From NCBI GenBank assembly GCA_010645155.1, contig CM021317.1, positions 9,881,883 to 9,945,882 on the forward strand: DNA of 64,000 nucleotides, given 5' to 3'. Below, piece after piece: positions 11,861-23,000 of the stretch (the first letter of the stretch is position 1; each line of letters starts with the position of its first letter). This DNA comes from Tigriopus japonicus (lineage: Eukaryota; Arthropoda; Copepoda; Harpacticoida; Harpacticidae). The position numbers and the translations under genes were made by a program. The notes beneath the pieces were generated by a model. It saw only the letters and a list, made by a program, of their open reading frames with translations, ran no database searches and was not told the DNA's origin.

Positions 11861-12498
11861 TCATTAGCTGAGTTTAGTGATGGACCGAAAGGGCTCATAA
11901 CCGAAACCGAAAGTTTCGGCCGAAAGAGGGCTTAACCGAAACCGAAACCGAAAGCAGTGTTCACTGTTTACAAAATTGTTCAAATGCAAAACCCGCCTTA
12001 AAAATTAGAATGTTTTCGATGTTGGGTAGTCACAAATTTTGAAAAATCTTAAAACTTAAATTTCAGAGGTTTTGGGACCATTTTTTTTCGATTTTGTTGT
12101 CAAACTCCATTTTATATAGTGCTTGTCTGCTTTCGGTTTCGGTAGGCATAACCGAAACCGAAACCGAAATTTCGGCCGTAATTTCGGCCGAAAGCGCTTT
12201 CGGTCCATCACTAGCTGAGTTTATATACCCTGTGACAACTTGAATTGTGACAGAAATTTTTCGCTACCACACGCCATTGACTTCAATTGCAAACTCGAAA
12301 GTACATAAGTTAGGACAAGAAATCCTGTGGCAAAAGTTATGAAAGAGTTTTGTGACGGGGTTTACAAGCTTACCTTTCTTTGAACGATTTCTTGTGGCAA
12401 CTTACGTACTTTCGTGTTTGCAAATGAAACCAACGGCGTGTGGTAACGTAAAATTTCTGTAACAACTCAAGTTGTCACAAGGTATATAAACTCAGCCA
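11861..12498. mobile_element. Fold-back element inserted in the RT remnant
   Basis: The ends are inverted repeats of about 60 bp (GCTGAGTTTATATACC... at the left; GGTATATAAACTCAGC at the right, ending near 12497), with further imperfect pairing inside around tgtggtaacg / cgctaccaca. The RT reading on both sides suggests a duplication of about 4 bp (AATG on the coding strand). The left arm is interrupted by the MITE at 11875-12213, so the fold-back element is older than that MITE. Superfamily not assigned. Confidence 0.7.
11875..12213 (+). mobile_element. hAT-like MITE, family C (TAGTGATGGACCGAAAG ends), copy 1
   Basis: 339 bp with ends TAGTGATGGACCGAAAG and CTTTCGGTCCATCACTA and a perfect 8-bp duplication GCTGAGTT (11867-11874, 12214-12221). 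Both subterminal regions are runs of the 6-bp word CGAAAC and of CGGCCGAAA. There is no coding capacity. Copy 2 is 600 bp away in inverted orientation. Confidence 0.92.
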
Positions 12499-12600
12499 TT
12501 GTTCGAACTAGCCTGGATTCCTTGGATTTGGAGGTGCTCTCAAAAGGCAAGTAAAACCATCTACGATCACTGCAACTGATCTCAAAGCCTGGGTTAGGAC

Positions 12601-12939
12601 TAGTGATGGACCGAAAGCGCTTTCGGCCGAAATTACGGCCGAAATTTCGGTTTCGGTTTCGGTTATGCCTACCGAAACCGAAAGCAGACAAGCACTATGT
12701 AAAATGGAGTTTGACAACAAAATAAAAAAAAATTGGTCCAAAAAACTCTGAAATTTAAGTTTTCCGATTTTTCAAAATTTGCGACTACCCAACATCGAAC
12801 ACATGAGCATTCTAATTTTTAAGGCAGATTTTGCATTTGAACAATTTTGTAATCAGCTGCTTTCGGTTTCGGTTTCGGTTAAGCCCTCTTTCGGCCGAAA
12901 CTTTCGGTTTCGGTTATGAGCCCTTTCGGTCCATCACTA
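12601..12939 (-). mobile_element. hAT-like MITE, family C, copy 2 (inverted)
   Basis: 339 bp, the same length as copy 1 and in reverse orientation, with a perfect 8-bp duplication GTTAGGAC (12593-12600, 12940-12947). It interrupts the RT frame cleanly: the codons on either side join without loss once the element and one duplication are removed. The interior agrees with copy 1 apart from scattered substitutions and small indels. Confidence 0.92.
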
Positions 12940-13395
12940 GTTAGGACAGAGCCCAACAATGCTCTTGAAAACATACAGTATCAGATACCTTTCATACCTT
13001 CTCTGAGTACTGTACAGCCCTAACTTTTGGAGCCTCTCCCAATACGAGAGCTCTCTCATTCCTGTGATGTTCCTAGTAAAACATCTTTGGACCTGCTCGA
13101 CCTTTTGCAAACCTGCTGAACTCATTGGAGCCCAAATGGGTGAGGCATATTCAAGATGCGGTTGAACAATCGGCTTGTACAGAGTTAGCATCGTAACACT
13201 ATCTCTGGACTTGAAAGTGTGATAGATTCAGCCACACGTTTGAAATGCTTTCCCCACTTTCAATTGGATTTGCTCATCGAGCTTTTCATCATCTTGGATG
13301 ACAACTCCTAAATCCTTTATGGACGAAACCTTCTTAATATCACAACCTCCACTCCTTCCACAAGGTAATTTTGTGTCATCAGAAGGGCTGGGGGA

Positions 13396-13997
13396 AAAAG
13401 TTGAAAAAAGTGGTTTTTTGAACGTGATGTGCGCGAATTAAATCCCCACCCGGTACACGCGTCGGTAGACCAAATTTCGTATAAATATTAATTGTTTAAA
13501 TCATTTCATTTATTTTTTATTCTTACAGAGAATCACAACTCTTGTAGCTGTAGTAAAAAACCGCAACCAACCCAAAAAAAGAAAATACTGTACTTACAAG
13601 TACTTTCGTTACAACTGCCCTGGCTGGACGGTATTGCGTCGTTCCTTTAACGTTGGCATACTTAAAGCCTTAATCTTTAGGCATACTTACACTCACAGAG
13701 TTCCTAGAGAGGAAACGCTAGGGCAGACAGGCCTGACATTTTGTTGGAAAATTTACAGGCCCTAGCTTACCTTTGGGTGTGACGTTTTCCAAGCAGTTGT
13801 GTGTAGGGTTGTAGTCATGGTCACTTGTTCCGCCTTAAAATGTCCCAATTGTTCAGGGCTTGTCAAGAATAACCCATCAGACCAGAGGATTGATTTTGTA
13901 CGTTAACTTCACATTATTAATTCGCAACATTTCAAAACGAACACAATTTTGGCCTGAAGGAAATTTGTTTGTTTGGACACAACTTAGGTAATACCGG
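13396..13997. other. Intergenic, start of a dispersed repeat
   Basis: No gene supported. From about 13950 to 14305 the sequence matches 30711-30843 (tgaaggaaatttgtttgttt, then atatcaagttttaacgtgca), so a short dispersed repeat is present. It is interrupted here by the MITE at 14006-14203. Confidence 0.5.
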
Positions 13998-14005
13998 GTA
14001 ATACC

Positions 14006-14203
14006 CAAGGGGGGCGACAAACTCAGGTTTACCATTACATTTCGCCAGAGGGTGCATTGTTCTGAAATTGTCGCGTGAGTGAGTGCGAGACAGGCAACCA
14101 AGCACCAAAAAATCAGCTGAACGGCTGTTAAGAATTCTGCCGAAATACAAGCAGACAGCCGGCTGGCTGCCCAAGCAAGCCTTAAATCAATGTGCTCCCC
14201 TTG
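14006..14203. mobile_element. hAT-like MITE, family D (CAAGGGG ends)
   Basis: 198 bp from CAAGGGGGGCG to GTGCTCCCCTTG, flanked by a perfect 8-bp duplication GTAATACC (13998-14005, 14204-14211). The uninterrupted copy of the host repeat at 30711-30843 shows the empty site. Confidence 0.8.
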
Positions 14204-14319
14204 GTAATACCCTTCGGAAATATCAAGTTTTAACGTGCAACCTTTGCTCTTCGACAGCTGTAACTCGTCCAACAAAAATTTCCGTATATCCGCTCTGTGG
14301 CAATTACCATAGAGGTCTA

Positions 14320-15283
14320 TAGAGTGGAGATACTAGAGCAGCCCGGTCGCGAAATTTAAGTGTGGGCAGCAAGGGCCGTTTATCATCAGCGACTAGTTGA
14401 AACTTGCCCAAACAAACGTATTCGTAGAAGGGAAATTTTTGAAAACCTTTTAGTTTTCGGCATGTGACCTCTTACCTACGGTTTGCTTCTCTCAGATTAT
14501 ACTAAGGTGCTCAATGAAGATGATAATTTGATTCACAGGCATTAGTTCACGCATTATAGGATTTGGCATTGAAAATACATCTTGCGCACTTTCATTTGTA
14601 CTATGATCTTCCACTTGTTTGGGCAAGTATTTCACGATATTCTTCGGAAATATTTGGCCTTACATGCAACTTATGGGCAACTTTGGCCAGTATCAGCTAC
14701 AAACAAGGCAGACAAAATGACGGCAATGGCCACTCTATACTCCTGTAAGGCAATTACCAATTAGGGTGGCCAAGAGAGCATCCGCTTTTCTTATTGAGAC
14801 AATGGTGTCTGCAATTCATTTTGCAAATCTGCAGCAGTTTATTTTACTCTGGCAAACTCTTGAAAATTGAAATGGCCTTAACAGCTAAATTTGAGGGATT
14901 AAAAAGTTATAAATAATAGGATTTAGGTATTTGACTTTTTTCCTGGACCTAAAGTTATATAACACAAAAAAAGAAAAGTTGTTCCCCATTGAATTTTGGG
15001 TCCAAAAAACGCAAGGATGTCTGAGTATTTCCATCCAAACCTAAAAAGCCATTCCAAACACCATGTTGAGCAAGTGAAGTTCACCCTATTTCCTTGATTT
15101 CCAATGATTGAAATTGAATGCCACCTTCCAAGGACCCATTATATAGGTTATCCCTCCATCTTCATTGATCCAGGGCCTCTTTAAGCTGTAGAATCCATGA
15201 TAAATCGCATATTTAGACATTCAAATGTACACACTTTCAACGAAATTTCTGGCGAGATTCACTGAAGATAGTCAGTGTGTATT
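14320..15283. other. Intergenic stretch, nothing supported
   Basis: Overlapping short ORFs (14563-14764) occupy two frames without domain content. No repeats recognised. Confidence 0.3.
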
Positions 15284-15807
15284 CAATGGACCGTGTAGAG
15301 CTTGTTTACTTTTCTTGGTTCCCACAGCTGAATTGGATGACATTATGTCAATTTGTGCAATTGCCTAACGTTAGATGGCGCAACACCTTGAGAGGTTGAA
15401 AGTCAAAGTGGACCGTGAAATTCTACCACAATCTCGCGCGATCTGATGGTTAATTGAAAAAAATGAGAGTATGAAGCTAACTTGAGGTCCAAATCAATAG
15501 CGCGATCTCGGAGCGCAAAAACTTGACCTGACATTATTCCAATTTGGAACAATACACTTAACAAGAGAAGAGTTGAAATTACACCGCATATCTCAAAGAA
15601 CAAGTAGCATTCGGTTTTCACGCAAAAACACATACATTTTCAAAGTTATAGACGCCGAAACTTGGTAGAATTTCACGGTCCAATTTGACTTTCAACCTCT
15701 CAAGGTGCTGCGCCATCTAACGTTAGGCAATTGAACAAATTGACATGATGTCATCCAATTCAGCTGTGGGAACCAAGAAAAGTAAACAAGCTCTACACGG
15801 TCCATTG
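15284..15807. mobile_element. Fold-back MITE with arms of about 145 bp
   Basis: The first 145 bp (caatggaccgtgtagagctt...) are repeated as reverse complement at the right end (ending aagctctacacggtccattg), with only a few mismatches and small indels. The arms surround about 230 bp of unrelated DNA. No coding capacity. The target-site duplication is not evident. Confidence 0.85.
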
Positions 15808-16807
15808 GTAAACAAAGTGCAATTGTGCAAAAAGACTGACGGGGCCTCCGTAGTTGCCTTCAAGAACCAGGAAGGAACAAAATAATTCAAGAGTAAAAAT
15901 GTTTTTTTTTTATTGGTACAGTACTTCTTCTCTTATTCTTTGTGATCTCAAGCCCTTGATTTGAGTTTCCAGCACATTTCATCCACATTATTTTGGAGAG
16001 GAAATCATTTTGAAGGGTACGTGGGAAATACTGGCTGTATTTGTATACTCTCTGCGCAATCCCAGTGTACGTAGAGTGGAGTATTGTAATTCCTAAGCCT
16101 GGGAATTTCATGCAAGTACTTTTTTGCATTCTGGATCCTTATTTGCATTGATTTGAATTGAGAACGTTGCTTTGCATTTTAATGCATTTTGAAGACTATT
16201 TTTTGGAAAAAGTGAGCCAGGAAACGGGTTTCGTAAGTTTTTTTTTCTCAAAAAATATTTTTGATGATTTTGAAATGGATAAGAAAACAAGTGATATCGC
16301 TAAGTTATATAAACTTTTCAATATGTTTTTCTTAACCAAACCTAATACCTTGATGAATAAAGTCGCGTCAAGTGCCGAGGTCAATTGCCAATTAATTTAA
16401 CAGATAAGAGTTTAGGAGATAGATTTTTCTCTGGCAAAATGTTCTCGGTTCTCGAAAATTTTGGTTTGAAAAATCGAATTAACAATAATTATGGTTTTAG
16501 AAGTATTCACGAGCCGAGATGGAAGGAATTGTTTTTGAGAAATCTCAAGAGGAAGAAATGATACTAGCTTGCTAAGAATCTCTTTTCTGAAGATTGTTAT
16601 TCACATCCCCAGGTAACAAATTCAACCTGAAGTAAGATCATGTATTGCCCAAGAAATGCATGGCTACATTTTTCAGCCCTGTTAGGCCTCAATTGACAAT
16701 CTTGAACCTAAAAACTCAAACCAAAACGTGACGTGCCTCCTAAAATAGGATTCATTTGCATTCTGGGCCATTTTTTATTTCCATTACGAAAGACTTAAAA
16801 GGTACGT
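15808..16807. other. DNA downstream of SMG8, nothing supported
   Basis: AT-rich, with no coding frame of interest. It lies beyond the predicted SMG8 poly-A signal. Confidence 0.35.
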
Positions 16808-16813
16808 TTTATT
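16808..16813 (-). terminator. Candidate SMG8 poly-A signal
   Basis: AATAAA on the minus strand, about 215 bp downstream of the SMG8 stop codon. An earlier AATAAA lies inside the coding sequence, just before the stop, and is less likely to be used. Confidence 0.45.
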
Positions 16814-17023
16814 TGCATAACATTCCTTGTTCTAGTAATCACTGTGTGATCTTCTATTGGATGCGTTGGAGTTAATTAAAAACGGGCCTTCCCCTTGTTC
16901 TTGGAAACGCACACTCCATCCCTCTTGTTCCAAGTGGTGCTCAAGCATATTCCACATGCCTCTTGGTTGCAAGCAACATCATCCACATCAAAAATATCTA
17001 CACCGCTGCTGCGTACTTTCAAA

Positions 17024-20000
17024 TCACTTTGCTTTATTAAAGTCCTCAAATTCTTCACAAACATTGATCACGCCTTTCAGGATTCGCCCGGCATTTCGAG
17101 GCGTAACCTCTTTTTGGGGCGGCAAATGAGCACCACTTTCACCTAGATTGAAAAAGCACAACATATTATTTTTGGAGGTCTCCGTTTGTGCTGAAGCTTG
17201 AAGAACTTTCTTGCCGTTCTTTCTCTCAAAGACACTCTTACCGCAGTAAATGAAAGGCAATCGTAAGACCCAACAACTATTATGAGGCAACTTCTTGGGT
17301 TCCTTCCAACCACAATGGAAAATGGGACCATCTTCAGTGGGTTGAACTTCTGGCATTAACGTCACGTGAATTGGAGCTTTGGGTGTGACCACATGAATCC
17401 TCATAAGTTGGGCTGGGAGACACATGCCGATTCTAAATTAACAAGCTCATATATGTTATATACATATTCACGAAACTAACCTCCCTTAATCAAAAACCTA
17501 AAACCTAAGGCGATATGAGTCACAAAACATTCCTTTTTTAAAAATCCTAAAACCTTTCTCGCTGGTTCTATCTTGAAATGGCGTTACTTACGACTTAAAA
17601 ATATATACATAACTACTAAACACTTTGGGCACAAATTAGATCAATAGTCCGTAGTCGCCATGAACAAAGTTGCCACAAATTAGAGTCCCATGCCAAATCA
17701 AGTATCATTCGTGACCTATTGCGTTTGTGATTAATTTGTGCTTAGAACAATAGAAAAGCACAGTTTTAGGTATACTCGGACGAATATTTTAGACATTGAT
17801 TGACTCGTTCTAAAATTATCATTTTGTTTTCAAGAACAACTCCCCCATCAAAGGTACGCACGCTCTATTTGAAAAAAAACATCCTTACTTTTAGCACCCG
17901 CCACAAGATCCAATTGCTGTAAGGCATTAGACGACGAAAACTGAGTGTTAGGTACACACCTGCACTTATATTTAATTTGTCACATCCTATTGATTTGGAC
18001 TTCAAGTTAGCTTCATACTCTCCTTTTTTTCAATTAACAATCAAAGTTTTGGGCTTTGGGCTCTAATTTGAAACAACCCTGTACAGTACACTCAACATTG
18101 CACACTTGAATTGTCATGATTTAAAAACCTTCTTTTATTACCAATGTCGGTGAAGAACCTAGGTTGGACCCCGTGGAAGGCAAAGTTAAGGTGTCAATAG
18201 AAATATTTATGGTGAAAGTTGTTATTAATTAGCAAAAAGCACATTCATTGCCACTTTGCATGCTAATACTTTATTCGTCATAATATGATTATTCATTCAT
18301 TTTGGTTCTGGATGCGTTTATTTATTTATAAAATTGATTATAGACAGAAGACATTAAGGCGCTAGTCAATAAATGAGAGTATCCAAGAACCAGCAAGATA
18401 CCAAGGTGTGTTAAATGTTGGCCCTTTTCCATCTTACTAAGTTAAAAATTCGAGATGAGAAAATGAATGTATGAATAAAAGAAATTGAAAAATAGAAAGA
18501 AAAAACTCAGGAAAACCCAGAGTTTGAACTCCGTGAAAGTTATTATTGATCGTCTTCGAATGGGTTAGAATCCCCCTGGTTTGTCTTAGGTCCAACGTCG
18601 GAGACATGTGAGTATGTATTAAGTGCAATTGGTGAACCAACTTTCGCGTGAAGTCTAGTAATTTTAGCCGACAAGTACCAACTATGCGCTCGTACATGCA
18701 CTTGAGGAGGCTTCTGCTGAAGTCAGTTAGAAGTGGGTATTTTTTTCAAGAGCTGAAAGCTACGATATTGTCGAGTAGAGAACCTCCACTCTGGCAATCA
18801 AACTCAAGTACAATCTCAAGTAGGCTAGAGAAGTGAGTGCTGTTTTATTGCGGTACCACCACACCTTTTCCCAAAGTAGTAGAGTAAGTAGTTGGTCTTA
18901 GTCTTACCGTCCTGGACAGATCATGAATAGAGGCATATCGGAGGCTAACACTTTCCCCGCGGCCTCTCTTAGCCCGCCAGGGTTGGATTTGAGAGCTTGA
19001 CCCGGAGCCGATGCCATGAAGCGATGACCACGAGGACATTCATATTCAAAACCCAGAAATATCTTGACTGTCATGCCCATGGCAGTTCCTGAAAAAAATA
19101 ACAACGAAAAAAAATGGTCAAAATGGCAAACGTACAGGGTTGGCGGGTCAGGGGTAAAATTCAGGGTTATGCAACGAACAGCCGACTGGGAGGTTAGAGT
19201 ACATAAGACTAGACTTAAACACTAGTGATGTGTTTCGAACCGGGAGTGCTGCCATTTTTTACTCTGAAGTTTATCATTGTTGATTAGGGCAGGTTGTATT
19301 CAACGTTTTTAAAAAGACGTAAACAGGGACCAATTTGGCAACACTCGAACTAGTTCGATTTCGAGTTCCATCAGTGGTTATACTTTTGGATTTCGAGTTG
19401 GCAGTGCTGCCATATTTTATGGCGTCTCTAGTTGAGAAGATTAGTTGGGGGTCAACTTTTTGACCTTAAAATCCAAAGTGGCAAAACTCGACCAAAAATC
19501 AAACTCGAAACACATCAGTATTAAACACCTCCCAAAATTGCACCCTGAAACAAAAGTTAGATATATTTTCGAACTTCTGAATATACATTGAGTATGACAC
19601 ATTAGAACACAACTTTTGAATCATAAAGCTCAGAGGCTGCACATATTTTCTACTTCGGTGCTTGCACAGTTGCACCTCAAGAACTCCGATTTTTTGTGTT
19701 TGATTAGGGCTCATTGACATCTTTATCTGGCCATATGAAGTAGGCAAGGTGGGACAATCAAGTCCCACCCTGTCTTACATGGGTAATTGAGGCTGTATAA
19801 CTCAAGACCTCCTTTGTGGAATTTAATGGTGGTGGACTATTGTTTAATGGGGGTTTCAAGGTAAAAATGGCGGGGGGATTGAATGAATGTCGAAGAACGA
19901 GTTCTTACAATCAAGTCAAGTCTTTTAGTATTAGCAAATTGAGAGAAGAAAAAAAACTTCTTTGACAAGCACTTTAGGGATAGATCAGAAGTAATGAAGT

Positions 20001-23000
20001 TCAGAAAGGAAAGTGTGGTAAAAAAGAGATTGCATATCTTGAAGCTAGAGAGTCCTTTTACACCATAACTTCATCAAGATTTACAAGCTTAGGTGTGCTT
20101 GGTGGCTAACCTGCTAAGATGCAGGTTAGCCTGGCTTTGATTGCCGTCTCCAGGCAGCGTCAAATAGACGAGCTCATTATCAATCACATCTGTTATATTT
20201 AGACAAAATTGACTTCCCACAAACAAACTCTTTAAGCACACAATATATTTTATTGACCGCCTTCTCCTTTTATGAGACTTCCTCCAAGCCCGAAGAGGGC
20301 AGGTCCAAAATATTATTCACCTACCACTTACTTTATTACCCTACAAATAATTTTATTACCCTACCAATCACTTTATTGCCCTATGAATGAATCATGCCTT
20401 TACAAATACATCTCAGACGCACAATCACTTGCACGTCTGAAGCCCCCATCTCATTGACGGGAAATGATCCACTGAAGAAGTCGTGGTAGGCTTTTATACC
20501 ATGGCACTGAGTAGCCAACACACCAACTGATGTACTAGAAGTGAACGGAGCTTGCTCCTAATACCGGTATTGAGTGAGCAAAGCATGCTAGTTGGATTGT
20601 ACGAATGTCCGTGGTTGAACTGATTTTCAGGGTTGAAAAATTGTAACGGAAGTCCCAAAAAGGATAAGTTGGTCAACAAAATACCATATGCACCCCCAAA
20701 TGAAGGGAGGAATGGTCAAGACCCGACATCACTCGTTTCATCTTAATTGACGCCCCTCGGGCTGACGCCCTCGGGTCGCCAATAAAATGAAACTCCCTCC
20801 GCCGGATTTTGGCCATTACTCCCTTCCTTTGCAGGTGCATAAATAGTATTTTGATTTTGGGTAATTCAGCATCTTCCACATGTCTAATGAGCTTTCTCTT
20901 TGATGTTTTTTGAGCTGTTTTCAAAATCAAAATTTTGTGTTATTTTTCTACCCAATTTGTCAATTGATCAAGCAGACACAGAGAACTATTTTCTTGTACC
21001 TGTCTTAATTCATGATGATGGTAGAGCAGGTCGAGTGGGAGAAAATCATGGCAGTGTGCTAAGTGTTCCAGACTTTATTTCAACATGAGGAAATTCCTTC
21101 ACCCATCTGAACGATCAAAAGGCAGAAATAACTTGGGCCAAAACTTTCATGTCACACTGTGTTATCCTTTTCCTTTTTCCCCTTGTTTTCTTTGACATAG
21201 AAAGTAATGGACATGTGAAGCCTACGTTTCATTCAAAGTAACAGATTTAAGGGAGTAAACAAACGTGGGTTGGATGGAGGCAAATTGTGTCACTTTCGAC
21301 CACAGATTACTTAAACTACAGATATCTCAATTCTGACGCGCCAAAAACGCCCTCTACGAAGGAATGCCTGATAAAGCTCTTGGAAGGGATTGTTTCATAA
21401 GGAATGTCCTAGAGTGCACTACCTTGTTTGTAACACCAAAACCCTTTTTGAAGTTTGGTCCTCAAAGTTAATCAAGAAAATACAGCTAGAGGTCATGGAT
21501 CACTGTCGGTGCCGTCGCCTTGGTCTCCCTGCTTAACTAGAATTGAATAGTCTGAGGCTTGGTCTGTGCTTTCGACATAAAACTTTCTACAACAAGCATC
21601 ATACCTTCCCTACGGAAAACTTACCCATTGCGCTTGGATTGAAATTTGGTTTCTTCATGGCGTTTTCAGCCAGATTTGGCCATTGCTCTTTCACTGTCTT
21701 CCATTCCAGTTTTTTGAGAGGCACGTCCCAAGGGAGCAGTGATTTAGATCCCTGAAGGAATCCAGGTTGGTTCATACCCGAGGAATGCGAGTACAAATGG
21801 GAAGATCCCAATTGGATCAGAGACCACGATGGAAACAACGGCAATCGATCCCTGGGCGTGGTTTTGGTTAACATGAAGGGTATGGGGCCGGCTAAATTGA
21901 CGCCAGAGCGATTTCCTATATGGACATTAAACATAAACAATCATAGTTTTTCAAAAAGGAGAGGGAGGACAGATTTGGAAACGAATTTTTAATTTTACTG
22001 TGATGAAGTAAAAACCTGCGTTTAGGAAGATGAAGAAGACAAAACTGCGGCCGCAAAACTCATTCTTCAGTTTGGTAGGAAATTAGAAAACTGGAGGCCA
22101 AAATTTTTAAGAAAAAATCAAGATACGGAACAATTCAAGCCAGAGTGGCAGATACCGTCAAAAAGAAGGAAGAAATCTCCGAACAAAATAATGAAAGTCT
22201 CTTAAACAGGATTTAGAATAGATAAAACACGGATCACCAAAGTAAAATGAGACATCGTGACGCCATGTGTTAAGAAGCAAAAGGTACTGAAGATACTTGA
22301 GGCCTTACAATTGAAGAGAATGTAAAAAAAAATATTGCATCGTTTCAGGGTGGAAAGTTCATCACGTCAATGTTTAGGATTTATCTCATAAGGTCACAAT
22401 GGAACGAAACGCCTAAGCTCATGAAATCGATTATTAAAAAGCACCTTACTTTCAAGTATGAAATTGCTCTTCTTGGCATTTGACGAACTAGAGTTAACCT
22501 CACTTTTAAGCAAGGTAACATCTGTTAGAATTGAAGAAAAAAATGTACATTGGGTGGAAAACAAGTTGGTCCGTGCCGAGTAACAAGGCAATGGCCGTTG
22601 GTTGGTAATCGAATCTTTATAGTTTGGCTTGCCTTGATTGGTTTGTGCCAGATCAGCTAAAGATTGGAACGGCGTCGCCATTGAAGGCAAATCTGGTTTG
22701 GCCTTAGTTGCTGAGGTTTCATCGTGGTCTTTGATCTCCAAGTTCTCCAGGGTCTTCACTGGTGTCGGATCGGAGGCCAAGTCTAGCAAGGTCGAGGAAG
22801 ATAAGGTGGCACTAGTTCTGAAGCAACAAGAAAAAGCGGGAATAAAAAGTATATCATAAGTTATCTGCGCACAAGTTTCTAAAGAAATCATATGAATGCA
22901 CTTCCAAAAACAAAGGCCAATATCATTTATGACATGGAAGCTTCCTTCCCATAAGATTAAAGTGTCAAAAATATGCTCATGAAAAGTGACTATTCGATTC

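Larger units (their letters stand above)
11718..13395 (-). pseudogene. Non-LTR retrotransposon reverse transcriptase remnant, split by three insertions
   Basis: On the minus strand, segments of one RT C-terminal region appear in order. 12948-13395 contains VSSIKDLGVV, YKPIVQPHLEYASPIW and KVEQVQRCF, the thumb-side motifs typical of jockey/CR1-like elements. 12498-12600 continues directly with FYLPFESTSK and ESRLV. 11718-11860 contains RAPSFFNLLP. Each break is explained by an insertion: a 339-bp MITE at 12601-12939, and a fold-back element at about 11861-12498 that itself carries a second MITE. An in-frame TGA at 13228-13230 stands where the family usually has tryptophan. The copy is therefore dead. 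Its 5' part upstream of 13395 is missing. Confidence 0.85.

Noticed and set aside
16857..17146. Plus-strand ORFs opposite the SMG8 last exon
   Set aside because: Antisense shadows of the SMG8 terminal exon and its 3' UTR.
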